Assembly (NCBI RefSeq): GCF_900128905.1
Contig: NZ_FQTV01000002.1
Coordinates: 1-64,000, forward strand
From: Bacteroides luti
GTDB lineage: Bacteria > Bacteroidota > Bacteroidia > Bacteroidales > Bacteroidaceae
Length of the DNA stretch: 64,000 nt
Direction: 5' to 3'
Shown here: in pieces, positions 1-8,564 of the stretch
Layout of the letters: the number at the start of each line of letters is the position of its first letter
Position numbering within the stretch: position 1 is the stretch's first letter
Notes under the pieces: generated by a model
What the model saw: the letters and a program-made list of their open reading frames with translations, nothing else
The model's database searches: none
What the model was told of the DNA's origin: nothing
Translations under genes and position numbers: made by a program

Positions 1-537
1 GTAAATGATATGAAATTCTTTCTTTACAGAGTGGCTAAAATTTACGCATAAACTGATGAAACTTTTAACATTCCCACAAAATTATTGACTGATCCCTTAT
101 ATCCGTTTAATGGATGGTAGCGAAATATGCAGAACCTATTCTTTATCAAAATAGTAATTTGATTTTCGCTAAATGAAGAAAGCCGGCGGCATACGGCATA
201 ATACCCATGGTTCATGTTTTTTTGAATAATCCATTATGCCCTTTAATAATTTGTGTGCATAAGATTCTGTAAAGTCAGTAAGTAAAATGAGTCGGATACA
301 TTGCCGTTTTTATTTAATCTAAAGTTAAAAAACAGCTGCAATTTACAAAGAAGGAATTTTATATGCAAATAGTAAGATTAATATGTAGAAAGAGACTGTA
401 TCTTTTTTTGATACAGTCCCTTTTTGAATTTAAGAGAAACTATTTTCCGCTATAAATTAAAATTATTCATAGAATATATTATTTGTTTCATCTTTACTAC
501 ATATAGTTTAAATCTGGTTTTGTAACAAACAAAAGCC
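1..537. other. gene-free left edge
   Basis: I see no convincing coding region here on either strand. The stretch is AT-rich and holds one clear hairpin (annotated separately). A weak inverted pair, GGCATAAT near 196 and CCATTATGCC near 231, is too short to interpret. Any gene upstream lies outside the window. Confidence 0.5.
392..426. terminator. intrinsic terminator hairpin
   Basis: GACTGTATC and GATACAGTC form a perfect 9-bp stem around a T7 loop, followed on the + strand by CCTTTTTG. It lies about 110 bp beyond the 3' end of the OmpA-like gene on the minus strand. It could serve that gene or a + strand transcript from outside the window. The T-run favours + strand termination. Confidence 0.6.
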
Positions 538-1662
538 TTATTTAGAAGTAATAATACTTATTCTGTTCCAGTTATTGTTATCTGGATAAGGCTGTTGTTT
601 ATCGCCATTGTTTTCTACAGTGAATCTGTTTTCGGCAATACCATATTTTTCTTTCAAGATTTTGGCTACTGCTTCCGAACGCTTTTCACTTAATTTTTGA
701 TTAAATTCAGCTGTACCGGTATTTTTATCTGCAAAACTTGAGATAACAACTTTTGCATCCGGATTCTGTTTCAGATATTGTGCTGCATTATATACGTAAA
801 CCTCTTGGCTAGGATCAATTGTAGCTTTGCCGATACGGAAAGAAACCACTGAATTTAGTGAAGCACTTTTTGTAGATGGAACTTCTTTAATAATTGTCTT
901 TGGTTCTTCAGATTTCTTTTCACAACAAGCTTTATATTCTTCAATCTGACCTCTTTGTGAATTGATCTGGTCATTTAAAGATTGTATTAATGCCGGATCG
1001 GCAGCTTCTACTGTAGCAAAACCTCTTCTTCCGAAACGATAGGTTACGCCTGCTAAAACATTCAAAGTTCCGTCATATGAACATCCGAACTTTTCTTGTC
1101 CGTTAAAGTCATCACGCAATAAGTTTCCGTTTGCTTCAAGGTTTATGCTCCATGTATTACTTAAACGGAAATCAGCTTGTAAACCAATACGTGGAGCAAC
1201 ACTGTTTGTAGCATGTAAATTCTCATCAGAATTTCTAAATCCATGTACATAACCTGCACCCAAGATTCCAATCAGATTAAATACTCTATTTTCTTTATAA
1301 GAAAGGAAGATGTTTGTTAGGTTGAACAATGCGTCTATGTTACCATTCAAGTATTTAACATCATAAGTACTACCGTTCAGGTAATTACTTGAAGTCCATC
1401 CACCAAGTTGAATACGAGCACCTACTTCCGGAGAAAAGAATTTTCCAACACCTAAGGCTGCGGTTGGACTAAGTTTGTCACCGAAAGAAGAGGATTTGTT
1501 GCCTTCACTATAAGTACGTTGAGCACCAAATTGACCTTGAATAAACCAGTTATCCCAAAAAACATACTGTTTTAAAGCTTTTTCCTGCCCATGAGCAGTA
1601 TTTTGTGCAAACAGTCCTAGCGGAGCTATTGCAAATAATAAAATTAAAACTTTCTTTTTCAT
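538..1662 (-). CDS. OmpA family outer-membrane porin
   Basis: A 374-residue outer-membrane protein expected to tie the outer membrane to peptidoglycan. Residues 1-20 are a Sec signal peptide ending in LFAQ. Residues about 35-220 look like an eight-strand beta-barrel, with alternating aromatic strands and a YRFGRR end. A short linker with a CC pair (ACCEKK) follows. Residues about 270-374 form an OmpA C-terminal peptidoglycan-binding domain (VVISSFADKNTGTAEFNQKLSEKR region, shorter core FADKNTGTAEFN). The gene is transcribed alone, and a TAnnTTTG -7 box lies 53-60 bp upstream. Length and order fit the abundant Bacteroides OmpA-like porins. Assignment to the family is secure; the exact paralogue is not known. 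Confidence 0.92.
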   Translation of the reverse strand: MKKKVLILLFAIAPLGLFAQNTAHGQEKALKQYVFWDNWFIQGQFGAQRTYSEGNKSSSFGDKLSPTAALGVGKFFSPEVGARIQLGGWTSSNYLNGSTYDVKYLNGNIDALFNLTNIFLSYKENRVFNLIGILGAGYVHGFRNSDENLHATNSVAPRIGLQADFRLSNTWSINLEANGNLLRDDFNGQEKFGCSYDGTLNVLAGVTYRFGRRGFATVEAADPALIQSLNDQINSQRGQIEEYKACCEKKSEEPKTIIKEVPSTKSASLNSVVSFRIGKATIDPSQEVYVYNAAQYLKQNPDAKVVISSFADKNTGTAEFNQKLSEKRSEAVAKILKEKYGIAENRFTVENNGDKQQPYPDNNNWNRISIITSK

Positions 1663-1714
1663 AATTTAATGATAATTTAAATATAGAGAATTATTCCTTT
1701 ATTAAAACCTGATG

Positions 1715-1722
1715 CAAAAGTA
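1715..1722 (-). promoter_or_regulatory. -7 box of the OmpA-like gene
   Basis: On the minus strand this reads TACTTTTG, matching the Bacteroides -7 consensus TAnnTTTG. It is about 55 bp upstream of the ATG of the OmpA-like gene. No clear -33 TTTG is visible at the usual distance. Confidence 0.55.
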
Positions 1723-1931
1723 TTTCCTTAGGGCTGATTTGCGTTTATATAATGTTGCCTAATTTTTATATATTATTATTTTACTAGCTCTTTTTCAAAT
1801 AAAAGATGAATATCTGTTTTTAAATATGAATTTTAAATGTTTATTTTGTGCTTAGAAATTATTTTTATCTTACCTGCTGATTTATTAATCAGGAAATAGG
1901 AAGACATATAATATAACTATACGAACTAAAA

Positions 1932-3158
1932 ATGGCACGAATAAACATACTGTATTTTCTGTTATGCATATTAATGTTTGGTATATCTTTCCATTCTGAA
2001 GCTCAGAGTCGCAGTTGCGTTTCAAAGAATGAAAAAACGCTGACAGAAGTTCTTCAAATGATAAGCAAAAAAAAAGCAGTATATATTAATTTTAATCCGA
2101 AGGTAACTAACCGTATATATATAAAAGATGTATCATCTGATAAGAATGAAATAAAATCTCTTAATAATTTACTTGTTGACTATGATTTGGAAATAAAAAG
2201 TGCTGGCCTAAATTTTCTATATATTTCTCCGATCCAAAAGATCCTTATAAAAGGATGTTTGAAGGAAAAAGGCTTGAATAAAAGACTTTCTGATATTGTT
2301 GTAACTTTAGATGGAAAATATACCGCTCGTACAGATATGAATGGAAATTTTAGTTTTTCAATACTCAAAGGTAATCACAAACTCACAATAAGAGATAAAG
2401 CTTATTATCCTGTAACAATGAGCCTATCTAAAATAAATCCAAAAAATATCTTAATAAAACTAGATAAGAAAAAAGTCAAAGTATTGCCCCCGGTTATCTC
2501 TGATGTTCAAACAGAGAAAGAAAAAATGCAAATTCCTCTCATAAATAATGTTGTATCAGATTCTTCATTAGTTCAGAAACCTGATATACCGGATGCTTTG
2601 CCTAATTATTATAAAAGTAACTCAACATATATTCTTCCATTGCCTGCTATTTCACCTATGTATGTATTGAAAAGTAATTTAGTTATGTGGGAACAGATAA
2701 ATCCCAATATTGCATTTGAATATAAACTTAGTGAAAATGTAACAGCTGAAATTTCTGTGGGATTAAAGATCGGAAATAACAAAAATAACGGTAAATCTAT
2801 ATCATATCTCATACAACCGGAAATTCGTTATTGGCTTTCCAACAGTTTTAATGGCTTCTTTATTGGATTTCATATGTATTATGCTCAATTTAGCAAAAAT
2901 AATATGGTTTATCTATTTCAAAGAAGAGGTACTTCTAATTACGATAGAGAAGGATATTTGTACGGAATGGGTGCTTCATGTGGCTATCAATTTTCTATAA
3001 ATAAGCATTGGCGTATTGAAGCTACAGCCGGGGCTGGCAATATACACCTTGCTTATGATAAAATGACTTGGAATAATTCATTTAATAACAAAAAAAGTTT
3101 AGATTATAATTATTTTGGTCTTACAAAAGCTGCAATTAATTTAGTTTATGCTTTTTGA
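1932..3158 (+). CDS. STN-like / CarboxypepD_reg-like / DUF3575 outer-membrane protein, putative signal transducer
   Basis: A 408-residue exported protein with three parts. A signal peptide ends near residue 25 (SEAQ). Residues about 30-100 resemble an STN domain (LTEVLQMISKKKAVYINF, then a TNRIYIKDV strand). Residues about 105-182 resemble the CarboxypepD_reg beta-sandwich found at the start of SusC proteins (VTLDGKYTARTDMNGNFSF). Residues about 235-408 are a DUF3575 beta-barrel, sharing PEIRYW and LYGMGASCGYQ-type motifs with the shorter DUF3575 protein at 6430. STN domains in TonB receptors normally contact FecR anti-sigma factors, and a sigma/FecR pair lies two genes downstream. I infer a surface-signalling role without a TonB receptor. 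The DUF3575 call is good; the STN call is by eye. Confidence 0.75.
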   Translation: MARINILYFLLCILMFGISFHSEAQSRSCVSKNEKTLTEVLQMISKKKAVYINFNPKVTNRIYIKDVSSDKNEIKSLNNLLVDYDLEIKSAGLNFLYISPIQKILIKGCLKEKGLNKRLSDIVVTLDGKYTARTDMNGNFSFSILKGNHKLTIRDKAYYPVTMSLSKINPKNILIKLDKKKVKVLPPVISDVQTEKEKMQIPLINNVVSDSSLVQKPDIPDALPNYYKSNSTYILPLPAISPMYVLKSNLVMWEQINPNIAFEYKLSENVTAEISVGLKIGNNKNNGKSISYLIQPEIRYWLSNSFNGFFIGFHMYYAQFSKNNMVYLFQRRGTSNYDREGYLYGMGASCGYQFSINKHWRIEATAGAGNIHLAYDKMTWNNSFNNKKSLDYNYFGLTKAAINLVYAF

Positions 3159-3319
3159 CTATCAATCAGTAAATAAGTGACTTATAAATGTTTTTAAAGT
3201 ACTCGTATAAAGCTATTAACTAATTATTTTATTAAAAATATATTTTTTTTCTTTTCAGAACCAGTATAAATGAAGGTCTGTCTTGTCTAGAAATAAAAAG
3301 AAGAAGATTAATATTAAAA

Positions 3320-4162
3320 ATGAATAATATGAATTTAGCTTTAAATGCTGCTTGTTTTTCACCGATTGATATATGCAAGCATAATTATAAAGAGATAAAA
3401 ACAGGCGATAGTAGTACTATTTTATTTGTTTTATCAGGAAAAGTTTTAGTTTCATGTGTTGAATGCAACCATAAAATGCATCTTTCAGATGTTATGTTAT
3501 TTTTGCCTCCGGGAACTAAATTCAAATTATTAGCAATAGAAACTTCTGTTATTGTAAAATGTGAGATGACAAAGAATTCTATTAGTCAAATTAATCAATG
3601 GTTAATTACGTTATTGGAGAATTATGCTGAATGTGAAGAGAAATGTTTAACATTACCTATTAAGTATAATTTAAAATGTTTTATCAAACTTTTTTACCAG
3701 CATTATTCTTTTTCTGGCTTTAATAATCAGGATTTTAATGAATGGAAGCATGATGGATTGTTTTTAGCTTTAAAAAATTCTTATTCTAAGAAAGAATTGG
3801 CGGCTTTTTTCTCTCCAATTCTGGGTAAGAATATTGATTTTAAAGAGTTTGTATATGCAAATTATAACTCAGTCAAAAATTTGCAGGAATTTGCAGATCT
3901 GGCAAAATGTAGTTTGAGTGTTTTTTGCAGGGAATTTAAAAAAAACTTTGGAGAGTCTGTTTATCAATGGATACTTAAACGGAAATCTCAGTATGTGTTG
4001 CAAGATATACTTTCCAGCTCTATTCCTTTTCAGGAGTTGGCTGATAAATACCAGTTTTCTTCTCAGGCACATTTTACGAAGTTCTGTAAACAGCGATACA
4101 ATCTGACTCCAAATGATTTACGTAGTAGCAGTAAAACCTGTACGAGTCGTTTATTACACTAA
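3320..4162 (+). CDS. AraC family transcriptional regulator (fimbrial island, left)
   Basis: A 280-residue regulator. The N-terminal 110 residues look like a cupin-type sensor (VLFVLSGKVLVS-like strand: ILFVLSGKVLVSC, LFLPPGTKF). The last ~100 residues carry two helix-turn-helix motifs of the AraC family (NLQEFADLAKCSLSVFCREF and IPFQELADKYQFSSQAHFTK). Its architecture and motifs match the minus-strand AraC protein at 19876 at the far end of the fimbrial island, so the two are probably paralogues. It lies 25 bp upstream of the ECF sigma gene on the same strand and may be cotranscribed with sigma and anti-sigma. The likely targets are the fimbrial genes, by context only. Confidence 0.85.
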   Translation: MNNMNLALNAACFSPIDICKHNYKEIKTGDSSTILFVLSGKVLVSCVECNHKMHLSDVMLFLPPGTKFKLLAIETSVIVKCEMTKNSISQINQWLITLLENYAECEEKCLTLPIKYNLKCFIKLFYQHYSFSGFNNQDFNEWKHDGLFLALKNSYSKKELAAFFSPILGKNIDFKEFVYANYNSVKNLQEFADLAKCSLSVFCREFKKNFGESVYQWILKRKSQYVLQDILSSSIPFQELADKYQFSSQAHFTKFCKQRYNLTPNDLRSSSKTCTSRLLH

Positions 4163-4187
4163 TAAATAATTATATTAATAGCATTTT

Positions 4188-4745
4188 ATGCGAATATCTT
4201 GGGATAAATTAAAAAATAGTGATGAACAGGAATGGAAAAGTCTGTTTCGGCAACATGCTGAATTCCTTTATGCTTATGGAATGAAGTTTGCCCATAATGA
4301 AGATTTGGTAAAAGATCTTATTCAAGAACTCTTTATAACAATTTATGAGAAACGAAATTCTTTGAGCGAGCCAACTTCTATGAGAGCTTATCTTTGTATG
4401 TCGCTTAGAAACAGATTAATAAATGAATTCAAAAAAGAGGTGACAGTACCTCTGGAAGAGGGCGATTGTTCGTTTTCATTATATATTGATGATGAGAGTG
4501 CGGATGAAGAAGAAAAGCAGTATAAAAAAATACAGAATTTGCTGAATAAGTTGACTAACAGGCAGCGTGAGGTTGTTTACCTGAAGTATTTTAAAGGGCT
4601 TTCCAATGAAGAAATAGCTTTAACACTTGATATAAACAAACAATCTGTAGCCAATCTTCTATCGGAAGCTATCCGACAAATGAAAAAGGATGCTTCTTTT
4701 ATATTATTTCTGTTACTTATTTTACGGAGAATTTTAGGGCTATGA
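4188..4745 (+). CDS. ECF RNA polymerase sigma-70 factor
   Basis: A 185-residue extracytoplasmic-function sigma factor. Region 2 spans about residues 12-80 (LVKDLIQELFITIYEKR, then the AYLCMSLRNRLINEFKKE helix). Region 4 spans about 120-172 (LTNRQREVVYLKYFKGLSNEEIA with LDINKQSVANLL as the recognition helix). The end is hydrophobic (SFILFLLLILRRILGL). The stop overlaps the ATG of the FecR gene by four bases (ATGA), which is typical of translational coupling with the cognate anti-sigma factor. No SusC/SusD pair follows, unlike most Bacteroides sigma/FecR loci. The next large unit is the fimbrial operon, its likely target. Confidence 0.9.
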   Translation: MRISWDKLKNSDEQEWKSLFRQHAEFLYAYGMKFAHNEDLVKDLIQELFITIYEKRNSLSEPTSMRAYLCMSLRNRLINEFKKEVTVPLEEGDCSFSLYIDDESADEEEKQYKKIQNLLNKLTNRQREVVYLKYFKGLSNEEIALTLDINKQSVANLLSEAIRQMKKDASFILFLLLILRRILGL

Positions 4746-5626
4746 AAGAAGTAGAACTTATAAATATATTAGAAAAAATCTCATCTGATGAAAGGTATAC
4801 TTTGTCTTTTGAGGAAGAAATGCATCTGAAAGAAGCTTTCTCTCATATTCCATTGTTGGATGAAAAGCCAGGAGAAAATGTTCTGGATGAAATGGAAGAA
4901 AGGTTGTTTAGCAAGAGCATAATCTTCGAAAAATCAGAGAAAAGAATAATTCATTGGAGACGATACCTTTCTGTTGCTGCATTAATAGCTGTACTATTTG
5001 GATGTGGTTTATGGATAAAGAGTATGGATATGAAGTTTGTAACAGGAAACAATGAACAATTGGCTTTTGTTTTACCTGATAAATCCGAAGTGAAACTTAA
5101 CGAAAACAGTTCGGTTGAATATAACAAATTCCTTTTCTACTTTAACAGGAATATTGAGATGAAGGGGGAAGCCTATTATGTTGTAACTAAAGGACGAAAG
5201 TTTACAGTTGAAACTCCAACGCATCTGATATCGGTGTTAGGAACCCGCTTTATGGTTTCTGAAACAGACAGGTTTGATGTTTTTTGCTATGAAGGTAAGG
5301 TTTTAGTGGAAAGCCTGGATAAAAGAGAAAAGAAAATTCTAACAAAGGGAAGAAGCTTCGGCTCAGATAAGGTAATGCAAGAAAATCAGCCTAACTGGGT
5401 GAGTCATAAATATGTCTTTAATAGTGCGCCTCTTGTAGATGTGCTTGAAGCTCTTGAAGAAGAATATAAAGTATCAATAGAAAATAAAAATTATTATAAG
5501 GAGTTTGTTTTTACAGGAACATTTCCAACTAATGATATAAGTTTAGCTTTAAATATAATTTTGGCTCCTTATAATATGAGTTGGGAGCAAGTGCAGTCTA
5601 ATAAATATAGGATAAAAAATAATTGA
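4742..5626 (+). CDS. FecR family anti-sigma factor with DUF4974
   Basis: A 294-residue inner-membrane anti-sigma protein. The cytoplasmic N-terminus is acidic. One membrane helix lies at about 80-98 (YLSVAALIAVLFGCGLWI). A periplasmic FecR domain follows at about 105-200 (FVLPDKSEVKLNENSSVEYN, GEAYYVVTKGRKFTVETPT). A C-terminal DUF4974 domain at 225-292 (PLVDVLEALEEEYKVSIE) is the part thought to meet the STN domain of an outer-membrane transducer. It is coupled to the sigma gene by a 4-bp overlap. The usual partner SusC-like receptor is absent; the STN/DUF3575 protein at 1932 is the only visible candidate. Confidence 0.9.
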   Translation: MKEVELINILEKISSDERYTLSFEEEMHLKEAFSHIPLLDEKPGENVLDEMEERLFSKSIIFEKSEKRIIHWRRYLSVAALIAVLFGCGLWIKSMDMKFVTGNNEQLAFVLPDKSEVKLNENSSVEYNKFLFYFNRNIEMKGEAYYVVTKGRKFTVETPTHLISVLGTRFMVSETDRFDVFCYEGKVLVESLDKREKKILTKGRSFGSDKVMQENQPNWVSHKYVFNSAPLVDVLEALEEEYKVSIENKNYYKEFVFTGTFPTNDISLALNIILAPYNMSWEQVQSNKYRIKNN

Positions 5627-6429
5627 ATAATATAAAGGTTTGTTAAAAGTCAACCTCACGCTTGATAATTCAAAAAACTTTTTCAAGCTAGACAATTAGT
5701 CTTATTGCAAACTTTTGTAAAATTTTACAAGATATGCTTTAACGTATAGTAACGAAGATAAAATAAACTTGTTTATATTATGTGCCTTTTTAAAAAATAG
5801 GACACATTCTTATTTATTTATATCGTTGAGGATTCTGTGAAGTTAAACTATTTTGATATAAAAAAATGAGTTGTTTAAGTTGATTTTTTTTTAATGCAAT
5901 CAGATCGTTTTTGTTATATTGTTGTATATGCAGAATATGGGTGTATTGTTTTAACTATCTGAATAATAATTGTATAAGCTTTAGTTTATTTTGAATTTTT
6001 AATTTGGTTGATAAGATTATGATACTTAATTATAGTTAGTTAGTGTAATAAAATAATAATGATTTTATTTGTCTATTATTGTATGTTTTATAATTTCCGG
6101 AGATAAATATAAATTAATTCTATCTTTTTTTATTTAAACAATATAAAATAAAAAAGATATTTCATTGAAATTTAAAGAATGTCCTTTATCGTATAAAAAA
6201 TGTCTTTTTTTTGTAATAATGTTCTAAAAAAGCTAAGTACATTTGCACTATATTAATTCTTATTAGTAGACTTTAAAGTATTTATATAACTAAACTTAGA
6301 AGAGCGTGATAAAGTATATATGTTGAATATTTTATATTTCTACTCTTTAGAAAATAGAATTACGATTGGTGCAAACGATTTTAAAGAAAGAGATTTTACT
6401 TTTTAATAATTTTACAGCTAAACTCGAGT
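5627..6429. other. AT-rich 0.8-kb leader/intergenic region before the fimbrial operon
   Basis: There is no open reading frame of note. The region is extremely AT-rich, with T runs and an A/T hairpin near 6121-6163 (TATCTTTTTT against AAAAAAGATA). A good Bacteroides promoter lies near 6210-6245, giving a leader of about 180 nt before the first fimbrial gene. This is the expected place for sigma, AraC or phase-variation control of the fimbrial genes. I looked for invertible-promoter repeats and found only a poor pair (see rejected items). Confidence 0.5.
6210..6245 (+). promoter_or_regulatory. candidate promoter of the fimbrial operon
   Basis: TTTG at 6210-6213 and TACATTTG at 6238-6245 match the Bacteroides -33 TTTG and -7 TAnnTTTG elements. 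The spacing of 24 bp is a little long. Transcription would start near 6252. An ECF-dependent promoter would not need this consensus, so another start may exist. Confidence 0.45.
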
Positions 6430-7017
6430 ATGAATTTTAGTAATAAGTTAAAAAAGTCCAGTATCACTTTGCTGGTTTTTATATGCTTTTATCCAGATGT
6501 AAATAGTCAGGAGGTTGCAGTAAAAACCAACTTGGCTTATTGGGCTACCACAACTCCTAATATAGGAATGGAACTTGCTGTAAGCAAGAAAAGTACACTG
6601 GACATTGGGGGTGGGCTCAATGTTTTTGAATTCTCAGATAATGTGCGGTTTAAACACTGGCTTGTTCAACCTGAATACCGTTGGTGGTTTTGTGAAGCCT
6701 ATAATGGTCATTTTCTTGGAGTACATGCACATGGTGCACAATTCAATGCAGGTGGACTAGATATCCCTATTGGTCGGCTAGATGCATTGAAAGACAAACG
6801 TTATGAAGGTTACCTCTACGGAGGTGGCGTTAGTTATGGTTATCAATGGGTGTTAAACAACCGTTGGAACTTGGAATTTAATATAGGAGGTGGGTATGCT
6901 CGTATTCATTACAATCAATATCCATGCAAAAATTGTGGTACCAAACAGAGCGAGGGTAATTATAATTACTGGGGTCTAACAAGACTCGGAATTTCATTTG
7001 TTTACTTTTTAAAATAG
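6430..7017 (+). CDS. DUF3575 outer-membrane protein of the fimbrial operon
   Basis: A 195-residue exported beta-barrel protein of the DUF3575 family. The signal peptide ends near residue 26 (DVNSQ). Family motifs are KTNLAYWATTTPNIGMEL, QPEYRWWFCEAYNGHFLG and GYLYGGGVSYGYQW, and the last strand is LGISFVYF. It is the first gene of the fimbrial operon, three bases ahead of the DUF3868 gene. DUF3575/DUF3868 pairs regularly precede Mfa/FimA-type fimbrillin genes in Bacteroidales and are thought to take part in export or assembly. A CKNCG motif near the end gives two cysteines, unusual for the family barrel. Confidence 0.88.
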   Translation: MNFSNKLKKSSITLLVFICFYPDVNSQEVAVKTNLAYWATTTPNIGMELAVSKKSTLDIGGGLNVFEFSDNVRFKHWLVQPEYRWWFCEAYNGHFLGVHAHGAQFNAGGLDIPIGRLDALKDKRYEGYLYGGGVSYGYQWVLNNRWNLEFNIGGGYARIHYNQYPCKNCGTKQSEGNYNYWGLTRLGISFVYFLK

Positions 7018-7020
7018 AAT

Positions 7021-8493
7021 ATGATGAACAGTAATGTATTAAAAACAGTATTGATAGTACTACTTCTTGGTTTAATAATACCAATCCGTTCGCAAACGCA
7101 AATTAGTAATTATAAAGTTACTTCAAAACATGTTGTGAAAAGAAGTAACAATATTTATGTTTCAATTGATTTCAATTTAGATGAAATGAACTTAAAAAAA
7201 AATGATATGGTCATTTTAACACCAGTTTTGAAATCAAATGATCTTAATGGAGAATCACTGTCTCTTCCACCTGTAGCTATAACCGGTGGGGTGCGTAACA
7301 AAATAGTTAATCGCAATGAGAAACTTGGAAATCAGGGATTGCTTCCTTTTAAAATGAAGCCGCAGACTATATTGAAAAGAAAAAATAAAACTTCTCAATC
7401 TTTAGCATACAATTCTTCTGTTTCATACAGACCATGGATGGACGATGCTTCTCTTTCAATCGAGGAATCTATGTCGGGATGTGCCAACTGTTACGACAAA
7501 ACCGGGGATCAATTAATTGTGCAGAATATTCTGCCAAAGCAGACTCCAGCGTCTTATAAACTGACATATATTAAGCCGAATGTGGAACCTGTAAAAGCAC
7601 GTAGTGACCGCCACACAGCAAGCTTTAACTATATTGTTGACAGGGATGAACTATTGAGAGATTATAAAAATAATAAGCCTCAATTTGACGAAGTGGACAG
7701 GATTATCGGGGAAATAAGAGACAATAAGGATCTGGAAATAACCGAATTTACCATTGTGGGATATGCTTCTCCTGAAAGTGGGTTTGAACATAATAGAATA
7801 CTAGCTGAAAATAGGGCTAATTCCTTTGCCCATTATCTGATTACTAAATTTGGTATATCACGCAATAAATTTACTGTTGAAGGAAAGGGCGAAGATTGGG
7901 CTGGTTTACGTAAAGCTGTTTCGGAATCGAATCTGGATGACAAACGGAGCATTCTTTCTATTATTAATAAGGTTCAAAATCCCGATGCACGTGATGCTGA
8001 ACTAATGAAACTTTCAAATGGAAAAACTTACAAAACGCTTTTAAATAGTTTTTATCCGCGACTGCGCCGCACCGAGTATGCTGTAGCTTATGTTGTACGT
8101 GCATTTAATGTGGAAGAAGCAATACTGATTATAAAGAAAAATCCAAAGCTACTCAGTTTAAATGAAATGTATCTGGTAGCTGAAAGCTACCCTTCAAACA
8201 GCAAAGAATTCCGTGAAGTTTTTGATATTGCGGTGAGGCTGTATCCAGATAGTGAAATAGCGATTATTAATTCGGCAGCGGCAGATATTGAAAATAATAA
8301 TTATACTGCGGCTATTGAACGCTTAAAAAAAATAGAGAATAAACCGTCTGCTTGGAATAATCTAGGTGTGGCTTATATACTTAAAGGTGATATAGAGAAG
8401 GCTACAGAATATTTCAAGAAATCAGCAGAAAATGGTGATGCAGATGCAAAGGTAAATTGGGAAATTATACAAGAGAGTGGTAAATTGAATTAA
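7021..8493 (+). CDS. DUF3868 / OmpA-like / TPR fimbrial assembly protein
   Basis: A 490-residue exported protein. The signal peptide ends near residue 24 (PIRSQ). The N-terminal ~110 residues match the DUF3868 type (conserved NDMVILTPVLKSN and LPPVAITG). Residues about 195-355 carry an OmpA-like peptidoglycan-binding fold (ITEFTIVGYASPES, then NRILAENRANSFAHYL). The last ~110 residues contain TPR-like helices (AWNNLGVAYILKGDIEKATE). The gene is tightly linked to the preceding DUF3575 gene and followed after 71 bp by the major fimbrillin. I infer a periplasmic or outer-membrane scaffold for fimbria assembly; no enzymatic motif is seen. Confidence 0.85.
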   Translation: MMNSNVLKTVLIVLLLGLIIPIRSQTQISNYKVTSKHVVKRSNNIYVSIDFNLDEMNLKKNDMVILTPVLKSNDLNGESLSLPPVAITGGVRNKIVNRNEKLGNQGLLPFKMKPQTILKRKNKTSQSLAYNSSVSYRPWMDDASLSIEESMSGCANCYDKTGDQLIVQNILPKQTPASYKLTYIKPNVEPVKARSDRHTASFNYIVDRDELLRDYKNNKPQFDEVDRIIGEIRDNKDLEITEFTIVGYASPESGFEHNRILAENRANSFAHYLITKFGISRNKFTVEGKGEDWAGLRKAVSESNLDDKRSILSIINKVQNPDARDAELMKLSNGKTYKTLLNSFYPRLRRTEYAVAYVVRAFNVEEAILIIKKNPKLLSLNEMYLVAESYPSNSKEFREVFDIAVRLYPDSEIAIINSAAADIENNNYTAAIERLKKIENKPSAWNNLGVAYILKGDIEKATEYFKKSAENGDADAKVNWEIIQESGKLN

Positions 8494-8564
8494 TCACAAT
8501 CAAAAGAATTTTAATTGTAAAAAAAGAATAAATCAATAGCTATTTAATTTTTAAATGTAAATTA

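Noticed and set aside
5797..6190. Invertible fimbrial promoter bounded by AGGACACATTCTT near 5801 and AAGAATGTCCT near 6175
   Set aside because: The arms differ by a two-base indel and are only about ten bases long, and no invertase gene lies nearby. This is not enough to claim phase inversion.
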